A DNA stretch of 64,000 bases from Desulfobacula sp. Lineage in GTDB: Bacteria > Desulfobacterota > Desulfobacteria > Desulfobacterales > Desulfobacteraceae. Shown here in pieces: positions 9,470 to 19,037 of the stretch (within the stretch, counting starts at the first letter, position 1; the number at the start of each line of letters is the position of its first letter). The stretch covers positions 124,001-188,000 of the forward strand of contig NZ_JABZFL010000051.1 of assembly GCF_014237455.1 (NCBI RefSeq), given 5' to 3'. The notes under the pieces are model-generated. The model saw nothing but the letters and a program-made list of their open reading frames with translations, was not told where the DNA came from and made no database searches. A program made the translations under genes and the position numbers.

Positions 9470-10405
9470 ATGGAAGCTTTGATAGAATTAGGTCAATTTA
9501 TTCTTCAAAACCTGATAAATGCACTCCAGAGAGGCAGTTTTTATGCAGTGATATCCATTGGTTATTCAATGGTATACGGTGTTTTAATGCTCTTTAATTT
9601 TGCCCATGGCGATATTTTTATGGTGGCCACATATATCGGCTTTGGGATTGCAACACTCTTCCTTGCATTGTTTACAGGGTTTCTACCCGGTCCCCTTATC
9701 TTCCTTGCCACAGTCGTTGTTACCATGTTTCTGGCATCCTGGGTCGGCGTTTTTGTTGAAGTTGCAGGATACAGACCTTTAAGATCCGCACCCCGTGCAT
9801 CAGCAGCCATTACAGGTTTGATGATCGGCATTATCTTTGAGACCGGTATTTTAATCTTGCTGGGTGCTAAAAGATTGAATTTTCCACCATTGATGGAATC
9901 TATTTCCTACAATGTCGGTGGTATCTATTTTACAAATGTAAAAGTGATGATTATTATCATATCACTTCTTTTAATGGTTGCCCTTCATACATTCATCCAG
10001 AAAACAAAATGGGGAATGGCCATGAGGGCAATGTCATATGATTTTCTTGCCGTTCCATTGATGGGGGTATCCATAAATATTATTGCACCCTTAACTTTTG
10101 CAGTGGGTGCAGGCCTGGCCGCAGTTGCCGGAATTCTTTATGGACAAGCCTATCCGATTCTGGATCCTTATATGGGTGTCATCCTTGGATGGAAGGCATT
10201 TGTTGCGGCTATTCTTGGTGGTAGGGGCTCCATTAAGGGCGCAGCCCTTGCCGGATACCTTATAGGATTTATCGAGATATTTGTTGCCACTATTTTTCCA
10301 TCAACCCTAAGAGATCTTATTGCCTATTCCATTATTCTTCTTATCCTGACATTCAGACCCAGGGGATTCTTTGGAATGGAACACAGCACAAAATTAAGGC
10401 TTTAA
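9470..10405 (+). CDS. livH: Branched-chain amino-acid ABC transporter permease
   Basis: 311-residue inner-membrane permease, about eight hydrophobic segments. Family signatures include NFAHGDIFMVATYIG (about 43-57), and the coupling-helix region GWKAFVAAILGGRGSIKGA near 240-258, which docks with the ATPases. Pairs with LivM to form the transmembrane channel. Confidence 0.92.
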   Translation: MEALIELGQFILQNLINALQRGSFYAVISIGYSMVYGVLMLFNFAHGDIFMVATYIGFGIATLFLALFTGFLPGPLIFLATVVVTMFLASWVGVFVEVAGYRPLRSAPRASAAITGLMIGIIFETGILILLGAKRLNFPPLMESISYNVGGIYFTNVKVMIIIISLLLMVALHTFIQKTKWGMAMRAMSYDFLAVPLMGVSINIIAPLTFAVGAGLAAVAGILYGQAYPILDPYMGVILGWKAFVAAILGGRGSIKGAALAGYLIGFIEIFVATIFPSTLRDLIAYSIILLILTFRPRGFFGMEHSTKLRL

Positions 10406-10437
10406 TTTTTTAACTTCAATAGATACAGGAAAGTTAC

Positions 10438-11712
10438 ATGGAAATAGCAAGAAAATTTAAAAATATGTTTTCTACAGTGCCGATGCTGGGATGGCTGCTG
10501 GGTATATTTACCGCTGTACTCATAGAATATTACTGGGGTTATGATTATATCTCATATTATCTGGGATTACCCAAAATACCGGTTTTATTCGGCGCTCTGA
10601 TTGTGCTTAAGGATCCAATGATGATACCCGGTGTGATTGGGTATGATCTTATCGTTTATGTTATTCCGATTCTTTTGATTGCAAAAGCAAGCATTTTTTT
10701 CACCAATCCTATAGCAGCCATCCTGGAAAAAACACCTCTGTGGATGTCAGCCATTATTCATCTGATTTTTTTCTATGGCGTGCTTCATCTATGGGCTGGA
10801 ATCAATGATTACAGGGTACTTGTTGTTAAGCTGACTCTGATTTCCATCATCTTAACCATCAGTATCAATGTGATTAATGGGTACCAGGGAGAATTTTCCT
10901 GTTCCCATCCCGGATTCATGGCTATAGGAGCCTATATTTCCTCAATCATAACACTATATTTTTTTGTTAATGACAAAACCTTTGGTGCCGCTGTTTTATC
11001 CCAGGGTCTGGGTCCATGGCTATTTCCCTTTGCTCTTATATTAGGTGGCATTGGAGCATCACTTGCTTCGCTGCTGGTAGCGATCCCTTCTTTTAGAACC
11101 AGGGGGGATTATCTGGCCATTATCTCCCTTGCATTTATGTTTATTATAAAGAGTGCTATTGAAAACCTCAATGTCATTGGCGGGGCCAGGGGAATGGGAG
11201 GGCAGCCCGATTATGCGCCCCTGCCCATCATCTTTATCTGGACCATGCTGTGCATCTGGGTGGTCCACAATTTTGTCACCTCTATCATGGGAAAAGCATT
11301 AAATGCTGTCAGGGATGATGAAGCCGCTTCGGAATCCATGACAGTTAAAACCCGGAAAACAAAAATGACCGCTTTTATGTTCGGTGCATTCTGGGCAGGC
11401 ATTGCAGGGGGATTGTTTGCCCATGTACTGGCCTATATCAATCCGGGTATGTTCAGCATAAACAGACTTGCCGAAATACTTGCCATGGTTTATTTTGGCG
11501 GTCTTAATTCTATTATTGGTTCCATTGTCGGGGCTGTCAGTATCAATGTTTTGGGCGAAGCCTTAAGGCCGCTTGAACTCTTTAAATGGATTATTATTCC
11601 TTTAATTTTAATTTTGGTGATGATTTTCCGTCCATACGGCCTGATTTCCTTTAAAGAGATCAACGCCAAAAGATTATTGAGAGCTAAACATAAAAGAGAA
11701 CAAGGAGCTTAA
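10438..11712 (+). CDS. livM: Branched-chain amino-acid ABC transporter permease
   Basis: 424-residue membrane permease, the length class of E. coli LivM (long N-terminal extension of about 110 residues with extra membrane helices). The core begins around VINGYQGEFSCSHPGFMAIGAY and contains the coupling motif AVRDDEAASESMTV near 290-303. Forms a heterodimer with LivH. The stop is 5 bases before livG. Confidence 0.9.
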   Translation: MEIARKFKNMFSTVPMLGWLLGIFTAVLIEYYWGYDYISYYLGLPKIPVLFGALIVLKDPMMIPGVIGYDLIVYVIPILLIAKASIFFTNPIAAILEKTPLWMSAIIHLIFFYGVLHLWAGINDYRVLVVKLTLISIILTISINVINGYQGEFSCSHPGFMAIGAYISSIITLYFFVNDKTFGAAVLSQGLGPWLFPFALILGGIGASLASLLVAIPSFRTRGDYLAIISLAFMFIIKSAIENLNVIGGARGMGGQPDYAPLPIIFIWTMLCIWVVHNFVTSIMGKALNAVRDDEAASESMTVKTRKTKMTAFMFGAFWAGIAGGLFAHVLAYINPGMFSINRLAEILAMVYFGGLNSIIGSIVGAVSINVLGEALRPLELFKWIIIPLILILVMIFRPYGLISFKEINAKRLLRAKHKREQGA

Positions 11713-11717
11713 AACCC

Positions 11718-12491
11718 ATGTCTGCATTGCTCAATGTAAATAAAATGACACATTATTTTGGCGGCCTTAGAGCGGTACATAATTATAATTTAAATATCGA
11801 ACCCCGACAGATCACAGGACTTATCGGCCCTAACGGTGCAGGAAAGACAACCATATTTAATCTGATTACAGGCGTGTATACGCCGACAGAAGGCTCCATT
11901 ACCCTTGAAAACGAGAATATCAAAGGGCTTGAAACCAATGAAATTGCTGCCAAAGGATTGGGCAGAACATTTCAAAACCTTGCGTTGTGGCGACATATGA
12001 ATGTTCTGGATCATATTAAAATGGCCCATTATTCACAATTAAACTATGGGCTGATCGGAGCATTTTTTAATACTCCCAAATGCAGGCAGCAGGAAACCCG
12101 GATTGAAGAAAACTCCTATCACCTGCTTGAATTATTTGATATCAAACAGCATGCAGATCAAATAGTTACTAACTTGCCTTATGGGGCACAACGACGGGTA
12201 GAAATGGCAAGGGCCATGGCAACCAACCCGAAAATTCTTTTCCTTGATGAACCCACCGCAGGCATGACACCTGACGAACTGGGCCAAATGATTAAAATTA
12301 TCCGCCGGGTCCACCAGGATTTTAAAGTGGCCATCTTTCTGATTGAACACAGGATGAAATTTGTAATGGAATTGTGCCAGTATATTCAAACCCTGGTATT
12401 TGGAGAACTCATTGCAGAGGGACCACCCGAAGAAATTCAGAATAATCCCCAGGTTATTGAGGCTTATCTTGGCAAGGAGGATCTTACCTGA
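11718..12491 (+). CDS. livG: Branched-chain amino-acid ABC transporter ATPase
   Basis: 257-residue cytoplasmic ATPase. Walker A GPNGAGKTT (about 37-45), signature LPYGAQRRVEMARA in place of LSGGQ, as is usual in LivG, and Walker B ILFLDEPTAG. Its stop overlaps the livF start by one base (TGATG), indicating coupled translation. Confidence 0.92.
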   Translation: MSALLNVNKMTHYFGGLRAVHNYNLNIEPRQITGLIGPNGAGKTTIFNLITGVYTPTEGSITLENENIKGLETNEIAAKGLGRTFQNLALWRHMNVLDHIKMAHYSQLNYGLIGAFFNTPKCRQQETRIEENSYHLLELFDIKQHADQIVTNLPYGAQRRVEMARAMATNPKILFLDEPTAGMTPDELGQMIKIIRRVHQDFKVAIFLIEHRMKFVMELCQYIQTLVFGELIAEGPPEEIQNNPQVIEAYLGKEDLT

Positions 12492-13204
12492 TGCAGCTAA
12501 AAGTTAAAAATTTAAAGGTTTCTTACGGAAATATCAAGGCGCTTCACGGAATTGACTTTAGTGTTGAAGCGGGTGAAATTCTAACCATTATCGGTGCCAA
12601 TGGTGCCGGGAAAAGCACTACTTTAAGGGCAATTTCCAGGATGATTCCAGCTGAGCCTGGATCTGTTCTTGAGTTTGAAGGAGAAGATCTTCTTAAATAC
12701 AGTACGGATAAAGTTGTCTCAAAATTAGGCATATCTCATGTACCCGAAGGAAGGAGAGTCTTTGGAAACCTTACGGTAACAGAAAATCTTGCCCTTGCCT
12801 GCTTTGCCAGAAAAGACACTGATCAGATCAACAGGGACAAAAAATGGGTGTTTGATCTATTTCCAAGGCTTAATGAGCGAAAAGACCAGCTTGCAGGGAC
12901 TCTGTCCGGTGGTGAGCAGCAGATGCTGGCTGTTGGAAGAGGTTACATGAGCGGTCGCAAAATCATGCTCTTAGATGAGCCCTCCATGGGGTTGGCCCCG
13001 ATTCTCATGATGGAAATGTTTGATGCGTTAAGAGAAATCAATAAGCTAGGTACCACAATTTTACTGGTTGAACAGAACGCCCGGCTTGCCTTGAAATTCG
13101 CCCAGAGGGGTTATGTAATAGAGAATGGTTCTCTTGTCCTTAAAGGGCCTTCAGATGAATTGCTCAATAACCCGGATGTTAAAAAGGCGTACCTGGGGGC
13201 TTAA
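12491..13204 (+). CDS. livF: Branched-chain amino-acid ABC transporter ATPase
   Basis: 237-residue cytoplasmic ATPase partnering LivG. Walker A GANGAGKST (about 34-42), signature LSGGEQQMLAVGRG and Walker B IMLLDEPSMGLAP are all intact. Last gene of the operon; a terminator follows within 15 bases. Confidence 0.92.
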   Translation: MQLKVKNLKVSYGNIKALHGIDFSVEAGEILTIIGANGAGKSTTLRAISRMIPAEPGSVLEFEGEDLLKYSTDKVVSKLGISHVPEGRRVFGNLTVTENLALACFARKDTDQINRDKKWVFDLFPRLNERKDQLAGTLSGGEQQMLAVGRGYMSGRKIMLLDEPSMGLAPILMMEMFDALREINKLGTTILLVEQNARLALKFAQRGYVIENGSLVLKGPSDELLNNPDVKKAYLGA

Positions 13205-13216
13205 ACCAAACCGATA

Positions 13217-13260
13217 AAAAGCCTTGCCAAAACTTTCCATCAAGGCTTTTGCTCTTTTTT
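13217..13260 (+). terminator. Rho-independent terminator of liv operon
   Basis: AAAAGCCTTG (13217-13226) pairs with CAAGGCTTTT (13241-13250), 14-base loop, followed by GCTCTTTTTT. It lies between the convergent livF and sigma-54 regulator 1 genes. Confidence 0.85.
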
Positions 13261-13264
13261 CATT

Positions 13265-14674
13265 TTAGGGCTTTTGCAATGGGATGCCCCATTTTTTCAT
13301 GTATTTCCACACTGAGGTTCGGCTTTTTTGAATTCGTCGACCCACTTCTGCCTTATTCCAATTACACTCTTCGAGCAATTTTAAAAGATCCAATTTTGTT
13401 AGCTTCGCAACTTTTTCAGTAGTGTACGAATTGGTTGAAATCAAATTAGTAACAGGAGGAACACCTTCCAGGGTCACATGGTTTTCTCTGATCTCCATTG
13501 GCAGGTCTTTGAGTTCAATCTGGTTAGAATTACAGATCACAAATGCATGTTCAATGGCATTTTCAAGTTCCCTTATATTCCCGGGCCATAAATGTTCCAT
13601 CAATCGCTTCATCCCTTGTGTATCAACCTTCTCTATGGATTTATTCTCTCTTTTATTTCCTTTTTTAATAAAATGACTGACAAGTATTGGGATGTCTCCA
13701 CGGCGTTTTCTTAAGGATGGAACATTAATGGGGAAAACCTTTAATCGATAAAACAGATCTTCTCTGAAATTACCCTGCTGAGTCAGGTCATAAAGATTTT
13801 TATGGGTCGCGGCAATAATTCTGATATCTATCTTTCTTTTCTTTGAGTCCCCTACCCTTTCAATCTCTCTTTCCTGGAGGACTCTTAGCAGTTTTATCTG
13901 CATATATGGGGTCAATTCTCCAATTTCATCAAGAAAAACAGTCCCGCCGTCAGCCTCCTCAAATCTGCCTTTTCGATCTTTGTGAGCCCCTGTAAAGGCC
14001 CCTTTAACATGGCCGAAGAGTTCACTTTCAAGCAAGGTTTCAGAAAGGGCGGAACAATTCACCGTAATCAAAGGGCTTGAGGAACCGGCACCTATATAAT
14101 GAATGGCCTTGGCAACCAGTTCTTTTCCCGTCCCGCTTTCACCCTGGATCAGCACTGTGGCCCGACTGTTTGCTACAGCCTGTATAGCATCAAACACATT
14201 CTGCATTACAGCACTTTTCCCGATAATACTCCCAAGCCGGTAAGTTTTTTTAAGTTCCCTTTGAGCCTCATCAGCCGTTTTTTTAATTTTTTTTAATTCA
14301 GTCAGGTCTGTAATCGTTTCAACAATTCCTAAAATCTGATCATTATCATCACGGGCAAGCCTTGCATTTTTTATTACGGCAATATTGTGTCCGTTCTTGT
14401 GCTTGACAAAACATTCTTTGGCTTCTGTTTTTCCATGCTTCATTACACCGCATTTATTAATATTGGCCGGACACTCTTTACCGAAACACCGGCTGCATTC
14501 AATCAAACTACAGGTATCGCCAACAGCTTCCTGTTCAGAATAGCCTGTGATTTTTTCCATTGACTTGTTCCAGGATGTAATGATGCCCTGGTCATCCAAA
14601 GTGAAAAGACCTTCTGCCATCGTATCAAGAATCTGGTTTAAAAAATTAACATTCCATAATTGATGGGTTTCCAT
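13265..14674 (-). CDS. Sigma-54 activator 1: cysteine-rich PAS, AAA+, Fis-type HTH
   Basis: 469-residue bacterial enhancer-binding protein. An N-terminal PAS domain (about 8-130) carries a cysteine cluster at residues 55, 60, 63, 68, 75 and 88. The AAA+ domain has Walker A GESGTGKE, the sigma-54-contacting GAFTGA loop and Walker B GGTVFLDEIGE. The C-terminal Fis-like HTH ends in TSVWKYMKKWGIPLQ, nearly the same recognition region as regulator 3 ([14 protein letters not shown]). GTAACG elements lie just upstream of its own start, so autoregulation is likely. The cysteines suggest redox, metal or Fe-S sensing; that is inference. Confidence 0.9.
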   Translation of the reverse strand: METHQLWNVNFLNQILDTMAEGLFTLDDQGIITSWNKSMEKITGYSEQEAVGDTCSLIECSRCFGKECPANINKCGVMKHGKTEAKECFVKHKNGHNIAVIKNARLARDDNDQILGIVETITDLTELKKIKKTADEAQRELKKTYRLGSIIGKSAVMQNVFDAIQAVANSRATVLIQGESGTGKELVAKAIHYIGAGSSSPLITVNCSALSETLLESELFGHVKGAFTGAHKDRKGRFEEADGGTVFLDEIGELTPYMQIKLLRVLQEREIERVGDSKKRKIDIRIIAATHKNLYDLTQQGNFREDLFYRLKVFPINVPSLRKRRGDIPILVSHFIKKGNKRENKSIEKVDTQGMKRLMEHLWPGNIRELENAIEHAFVICNSNQIELKDLPMEIRENHVTLEGVPPVTNLISTNSYTTEKVAKLTKLDLLKLLEECNWNKAEVGRRIQKSRTSVWKYMKKWGIPLQKP

Positions 14675-14689
14675 ATCTTATCCTTTTGT

Positions 14690-14731
14690 GTAACGCATTT
14701 TGCCCTAACCACAAAGAATAGGTAACGTTAC
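14690..14731 (-). promoter_or_regulatory. GTAACG operator elements in front of regulator 1
   Basis: GTAACG at 14690-14695 and a perfect palindrome GTAACGTTAC at 14722-14731, within 60 bases of the regulator start codon at 14674. The same core recurs at 15095-15136 and 48080-48141. The position suits autorepression by regulator 1. Confidence 0.55.
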
Positions 14732-14833
14732 TATTATAATCAATACCAGGAAAATTTTTAAACACTATGAGTTATCCTTAGGCATCTTTTTTTGAATTTT
14801 TTTCTTGTCTGTCACCTGACAGGCATCTCTCAT

Positions 14834-14923
14834 TCAGGTAGATATCCCCATTTTAGGCAGGATATAAACCTGTACCAGGATATAAATACCTATGAAAATA
14901 AAAACGTAAATCATTTCTTTCAT
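14834..14923 (-). CDS. 29-residue single-span membrane protein
   Basis: Short ORF starting ATG at 14923 and ending TGA at 14834-14836. A GAGG ribosome site sits 6 bases upstream. The product is one hydrophobic helix (YVFIFIGIYILVQVYIL) flanked by Lys-Glu at the N-terminus and PKMGIST at the C-terminus. The leader of regulator 1 lies close by. No function can be assigned. The good ribosome site and uninterrupted helix argue that it is real despite its size. Confidence 0.5.
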   Translation of the reverse strand: MKEMIYVFIFIGIYILVQVYILPKMGIST

Positions 14924-15094
14924 GTGTACCTCATTCGTTTTAGTTTAATTTTATAATTGAAAATACGACAATTGCACAATTTTGCTGATTTTATCCAAAT
15001 TTACAAAATTTATCAAATTTTTATTATAGCAAGGGTTGTGCCATCTATATATTTCCATTGTCTATATACTATATATGATATGAGTTTTGTCAAA

Positions 15095-15136
15095 AAATCG
15101 TTACAAACCGAAACCGTTTCAATAAAGTAACGTTCC
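15095..15136 (+). promoter_or_regulatory. Upstream activating sites for sigma-54 activator (thioredoxin operon)
   Basis: AAATCGTTAC (15095-15104) and GTAACGTTCC (15127-15136) are divergent copies of one core separated by 22 bases. The proximal copy begins 119 bp before the -24 GG at 15246. The rest of 14924-15317 is AT-rich and without other recognised features. Confidence 0.6.
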
Positions 15137-15244
15137 CTTTTTTAATTACAATCATATAGCATTAATATATTTTGAAGATTTATATTATTTTACCTTTAAT
15201 TTTCAATGAGTTAGCATGTTTTTTATAGGGAAGAAAGTAATGCG

Positions 15245-15260
15245 TGGCATACTTTTTGAT
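15245..15260 (+). promoter_or_regulatory. Candidate sigma-54 promoter of thioredoxin-ASKHA operon
   Basis: TGGCAT-N5-TTGA: GG at 15246-15247, ten bases, then GA at 15258-15259, where consensus has GC. One mismatch in the -12 element. Transcription would start near 15270, 48 bases before the thioredoxin gene. Confidence 0.5.
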
Positions 15261-15317
15261 TATAATAAATTTTCATAATAGTTATTTTATCAAATCATCT
15301 ATGGAGATTAACTAAAA

Positions 15318-15617
15318 ATGGGTATAGATCAATTCCAGGAAACTTTAAAAAATGGTGTTACGCTCATGGATTTTAATGCAACCTGGTGCGCTCCTTGTAA
15401 AGCACAGGAACCTATCATCAAAAAACTGATGAATACATATCAAAACCGTGCATCTATCATTGAAATCAATATCGACGAACACAGAACATTGGCTACAAAA
15501 TACAGTGTCCAAAGTATCCCTACACTAATTCTTTTCAAGGATGGCAAAGAGATTAAGAGGTTTGTGGGTCTTCAATCCGAAATCACCATTGCGAAAAGCC
15601 TGGATGACGTGATATAG
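15318..15617 (+). CDS. Thioredoxin-family protein
   Basis: 99-residue cytosolic thioredoxin fold with active site WCAPC (about residues 22-26) and the cis-proline stretch SIPTLILFKDG. No signal peptide. CAPC differs from the classical CGPC, which would shift the redox potential. First gene of the sigma-54-controlled operon with an ASKHA activator 33 bases downstream, so it may supply or regulate thiols for that protein; this is inference. Confidence 0.88.
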   Translation: MGIDQFQETLKNGVTLMDFNATWCAPCKAQEPIIKKLMNTYQNRASIIEINIDEHRTLATKYSVQSIPTLILFKDGKEIKRFVGLQSEITIAKSLDDVI

Positions 15618-15650
15618 AACTTGAGCAATTAAAAAAACCGGAGGTTCTAA

Positions 15651-17738
15651 ATGGGCAAATGTATCAATCATCCTGATCGAGAAACCAGTTATATCTGTAT
15701 GAAGCATAATATTTATCTCTGCGAGGAATGTCTGGAGTGTCGTGATCCCGATATCTATTGCAAGTTCAGACCCTCCTGCCCGATTCATTTTATTACGAAA
15801 AAAGGGTTTGACTCTTCAAAAGAAGAAGCTGTTAAGGAAGAACCTGTTAAAGAAGAATGTATCGTCACCTTCGAACCAGGGGGGAAAAAAGTTGCCGTCA
15901 CCCCAGGGACAAATTTATTGGAAGCCTCCCAAAAAGCAGATATTTACATCAATGCTTCCTGCAATGGTAAGGGGTCCTGTGGGAAATGCAAACTGGTCAT
16001 ACAATCCGGGAAAATTGATTCTGAAAAAACATTGCTTTTAAGTGACAAAGAAAAAGAAAAGGGATATGTCCTTGCCTGCCAATCAAAAATTTCTGAAGAT
16101 ATCATAGTCAAAATTCCGGAAGAGACAATCGAAAAAAAATTAAAAGCGGCCGGAATGGGAGAGGCAGCCACCAAAAAACTTTCAGGGCTTGTAGAAAAAA
16201 TAGAACCGATTGTAGAAAAAATCCCCTTTCAGCTTGATTTGCCGACACTGGAGGATACTGTCAGTGATCTTGACCGGTTGAAACGACAGCTTAAAAAACT
16301 TGGATATGACACCTCCAAAATGAATATTAATATCAGGGTAATGCGTCAACTGACAGAGTCGGTCAGGGACGATGACTGGAAGGTCGTGGCTTCCTTACTA
16401 TGGAAAAAATGCTCTTCGGAAATCGTTGATGTCAGCCCGGCCCATGATCGAAAAAAATCTCTTGGCATGGCTGTGGATCTGGGAACAACCTCAATTGTTG
16501 TCTATATTGTGGATATGGCTGATGGTGCCGTACTAAGTGCTGCATCGGGTCATAACAGACAGGCCGCATGTGGTGATGACGTCATCAACCGTATTGTGTG
16601 CTCTGAAAAAGACGGTGTAAAAAAACTAAAAAAAATGGCGATTTCCACTATCAATAATTTAACAAAACAGGCCTTGGACTCAACCGATGCAAACCATAAA
16701 CAGATTGAAAGTATTGTTATATCCGGCAATACAACCATGACCCACCTGCTGCTTGGAATCGAAGCAAAATATATTAGAAGAGAGCCGTATATTCCAACTG
16801 TTTCTGAATTCCCGATTATTAAAGCCAGTGAAATCGGATTAAAGGCTGCATTTTATGCGGGTGTTTTTGTGATGCCGGGACCTGCCAGCTATGTGGGTGG
16901 GGATATTGTGTCGGGTGTACTATATACAGGGTTCCATCAGTTTGAAGATATTACCCTTTTCATTGATATTGGAACAAATGGAGAAATTGTCCTGGGTAAT
17001 AATGAATTTCTTATGACCGCAGCCTGTTCTGCAGGTCCTGCTTTTGAAGGCGGAGGTATCAGGTGGGGCATGCGTGCAGAGGATGGGGCTATTGAAAAGA
17101 TTACCCTTGACCCTGAAACGTTTGACCCTGACTATTTAACCGTAGAAAATAAGCCGGCCCGGGGAATTTGCGGGTCTGGCATGATAGATCTCTTGTCTGA
17201 AATGCTTTTAAAAAAAGTCATTGGTCAGGATGGAAAATTCCAGATTGAACTCAATCACCCAAGATTTACCCTGTTCAACGAAGAACCCGCTTTTATTATT
17301 GAATCTGCAGACAATATTGACTCAGAAGAAGATATTATTTTTACTCAGTCAGATATAAAGAGTCTGATTCTAAGCAAAGCTGCCGTATATGCAGGATTCA
17401 GCATCCTTCTTGAACAGGTTGGGATGGATTTTTCTTCTATCGGCCAGATGATTATCACCGGGGGATTTGGGCAATTCCTCGACATTGAAAAGGCAATAAC
17501 CATAGGATTGCTCCCGGATATTGAAAGAAAAAAATTCAAATATATGGGAAACAGCTCCATTGCAGGTGCCTATATGGCACTTCTTTCCAATACTTATCGC
17601 CAACAGGCCATCGCTATTTCAAATACAATGACATATCTTGATTTTTCAAGTAATAATGACTTTATGGAAGAGTTCACAAGAGCCCAGTTCCTACCTCATA
17701 CCGATGCAGACTTATTTCCAAGCGTTCACACAAAATAA
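15651..17738 (+). CDS. Ferredoxin-ASKHA protein (corrinoid-protein reductive activator-like, DUF4445)
   Basis: 695 residues. Residues 1-47 contain a dense Cys/His cluster (CINH, ICMKH, CEECLEC, CKFRPSCPIH) resembling a B-box-type zinc finger. A [2Fe-2S] ferredoxin domain follows (about 65-150), with CNGKGSCGKC and a later ACQSK. The C-terminal ASKHA ATPase begins MAVDLGTTSIVVYIVD and includes DIGTNGEIVLG and GGFGQFLDIEKA. RamA/RACo relatives use ATP to drive reduction of Co(II) corrinoids. No corrinoid methyltransferase is encoded in the window, so the partner is elsewhere or different. The zinc-finger extension is unusual. Confidence 0.85.
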   Translation: MGKCINHPDRETSYICMKHNIYLCEECLECRDPDIYCKFRPSCPIHFITKKGFDSSKEEAVKEEPVKEECIVTFEPGGKKVAVTPGTNLLEASQKADIYINASCNGKGSCGKCKLVIQSGKIDSEKTLLLSDKEKEKGYVLACQSKISEDIIVKIPEETIEKKLKAAGMGEAATKKLSGLVEKIEPIVEKIPFQLDLPTLEDTVSDLDRLKRQLKKLGYDTSKMNINIRVMRQLTESVRDDDWKVVASLLWKKCSSEIVDVSPAHDRKKSLGMAVDLGTTSIVVYIVDMADGAVLSAASGHNRQAACGDDVINRIVCSEKDGVKKLKKMAISTINNLTKQALDSTDANHKQIESIVISGNTTMTHLLLGIEAKYIRREPYIPTVSEFPIIKASEIGLKAAFYAGVFVMPGPASYVGGDIVSGVLYTGFHQFEDITLFIDIGTNGEIVLGNNEFLMTAACSAGPAFEGGGIRWGMRAEDGAIEKITLDPETFDPDYLTVENKPARGICGSGMIDLLSEMLLKKVIGQDGKFQIELNHPRFTLFNEEPAFIIESADNIDSEEDIIFTQSDIKSLILSKAAVYAGFSILLEQVGMDFSSIGQMIITGGFGQFLDIEKAITIGLLPDIERKKFKYMGNSSIAGAYMALLSNTYRQQAIAISNTMTYLDFSSNNDFMEEFTRAQFLPHTDADLFPSVHTK

Positions 17739-17756
17739 ACCAACAAAGGAATTGAT

Positions 17757-19037
17757 GTGATGCTCAAATTTTTGTCACTCATACAAAAGAATCTTGTATG
17801 GGCCATCCCGACCTCCATGATAGTCGGATTAATCTACGGATATCTGTTTAACGCAACGCCTTTGAAACAATTCATTATTCCGGTAACATTTATCATGGTC
17901 TACCCCATGATGGTGACATTAAATGTGAAAACCATCTTTAAAGGACATGACTTTAAACTTCAACTGGTAACCCAGATCATCAATTTCATATTTGTTCCTT
18001 TGCTTGTATTTTTTATTGGAAAAATATTTTTATCGGGTGAAGCACCCAAGTTTGCTCTCTGGGCTGTTGGACTCTTTTTGATAGGTGTTCTGCCAACATC
18101 AGGAATGACCATTTCCTGGACCGGATTTGCCAAAGGCAATAAGGAAGCTGCCATTAAAATGGTTGTATTCGGACTCGTGATCGGCTCTCTTGCGGCTCCG
18201 ATTTTTACCAAAGTGTTTATGGGTGCGACCATAGAAGTAAACATGCTTCATATGTTCAAACAGATTGCTATTTTCGTATTTTTTCCTTTATTTGTGGGCC
18301 TTTTAACCCAGGCTGTTGGAATGAAAAAATATGGCAAAAAACTATGGAATGAAAAAATTAAACCCAAATTTCCTCCATTTTCTGCCCTTGGAGTCGTCTT
18401 AATAGCATTTCTTGCCATGTCGCTTAAAGCAAAACATATCATTGCCAATCCCGGTGATATCATCATTATTCTAATCCCTTTGACTGTCTTTTATCTCATA
18501 TCATATATTTTATTAACAATAGTCGGCAGGTTTTTCTTTTCAAGAGAAGATGCTGTTGCCATGGTTTTCGGGGTTGTTATGCGTGATTTATCCATCGCCC
18601 TTGCCATTGCCATGACAGCCTTTGGAAAACAGGGAATGACCATTGCACTTTTGATTGCCCTTGCCTATATCATCCAGATTCAGAGTGCGGCATGGTATGT
18701 AAAATTTGTAAATTATATGTTTGGCGCGCCCAGGGCAAAAGAGAAAAAAACCGCTGAATTTAGAATAGATGAAAAAATAAAAAATCCTGAATTTGAAAAA
18801 AATGTTTCCATGACAATTGATATAAAAAAGATACTTTTTGCAACGGATCTATCTGAAACTGCCCGACATGCTGTTAAATATGCCTGTAGCATTGGAAATA
18901 AATATAACGCCCAGGTTCATGTCATCCATGTTGTTCCGGATGTGCTGGATGAATACTCTTCCGGGACAGGGATTAATGGGATGAATTTAACCGGAAAAAT
19001 ATTGACACTGCAAAGAAAATTATCCAGGAAAGAATGA
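17757..19037 (+). CDS. BASS/ACR3-superfamily permease fused to UspA domain, frameshifted
   Basis: 426 residues in this frame. Residues 1-320 are a ten-helix permease of the bile-acid/arsenite transporter superfamily (for example GVLPTSGMTISWTGFAKG), lacking the cysteine motif of classical Acr3. From about 355 a universal-stress domain begins (KKILFATDLSETARHAVKYA) but breaks off after the run of five A at 18995-18999. The missing half lies in the +1-shifted frame ending at 19279. One extra A would restore a continuous 507-residue protein. Either a sequencing error, a mutation or frameshifting. Transported substrate unknown. Confidence 0.75.
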   Translation: MMLKFLSLIQKNLVWAIPTSMIVGLIYGYLFNATPLKQFIIPVTFIMVYPMMVTLNVKTIFKGHDFKLQLVTQIINFIFVPLLVFFIGKIFLSGEAPKFALWAVGLFLIGVLPTSGMTISWTGFAKGNKEAAIKMVVFGLVIGSLAAPIFTKVFMGATIEVNMLHMFKQIAIFVFFPLFVGLLTQAVGMKKYGKKLWNEKIKPKFPPFSALGVVLIAFLAMSLKAKHIIANPGDIIIILIPLTVFYLISYILLTIVGRFFFSREDAVAMVFGVVMRDLSIALAIAMTAFGKQGMTIALLIALAYIIQIQSAAWYVKFVNYMFGAPRAKEKKTAEFRIDEKIKNPEFEKNVSMTIDIKKILFATDLSETARHAVKYACSIGNKYNAQVHVIHVVPDVLDEYSSGTGINGMNLTGKILTLQRKLSRKE

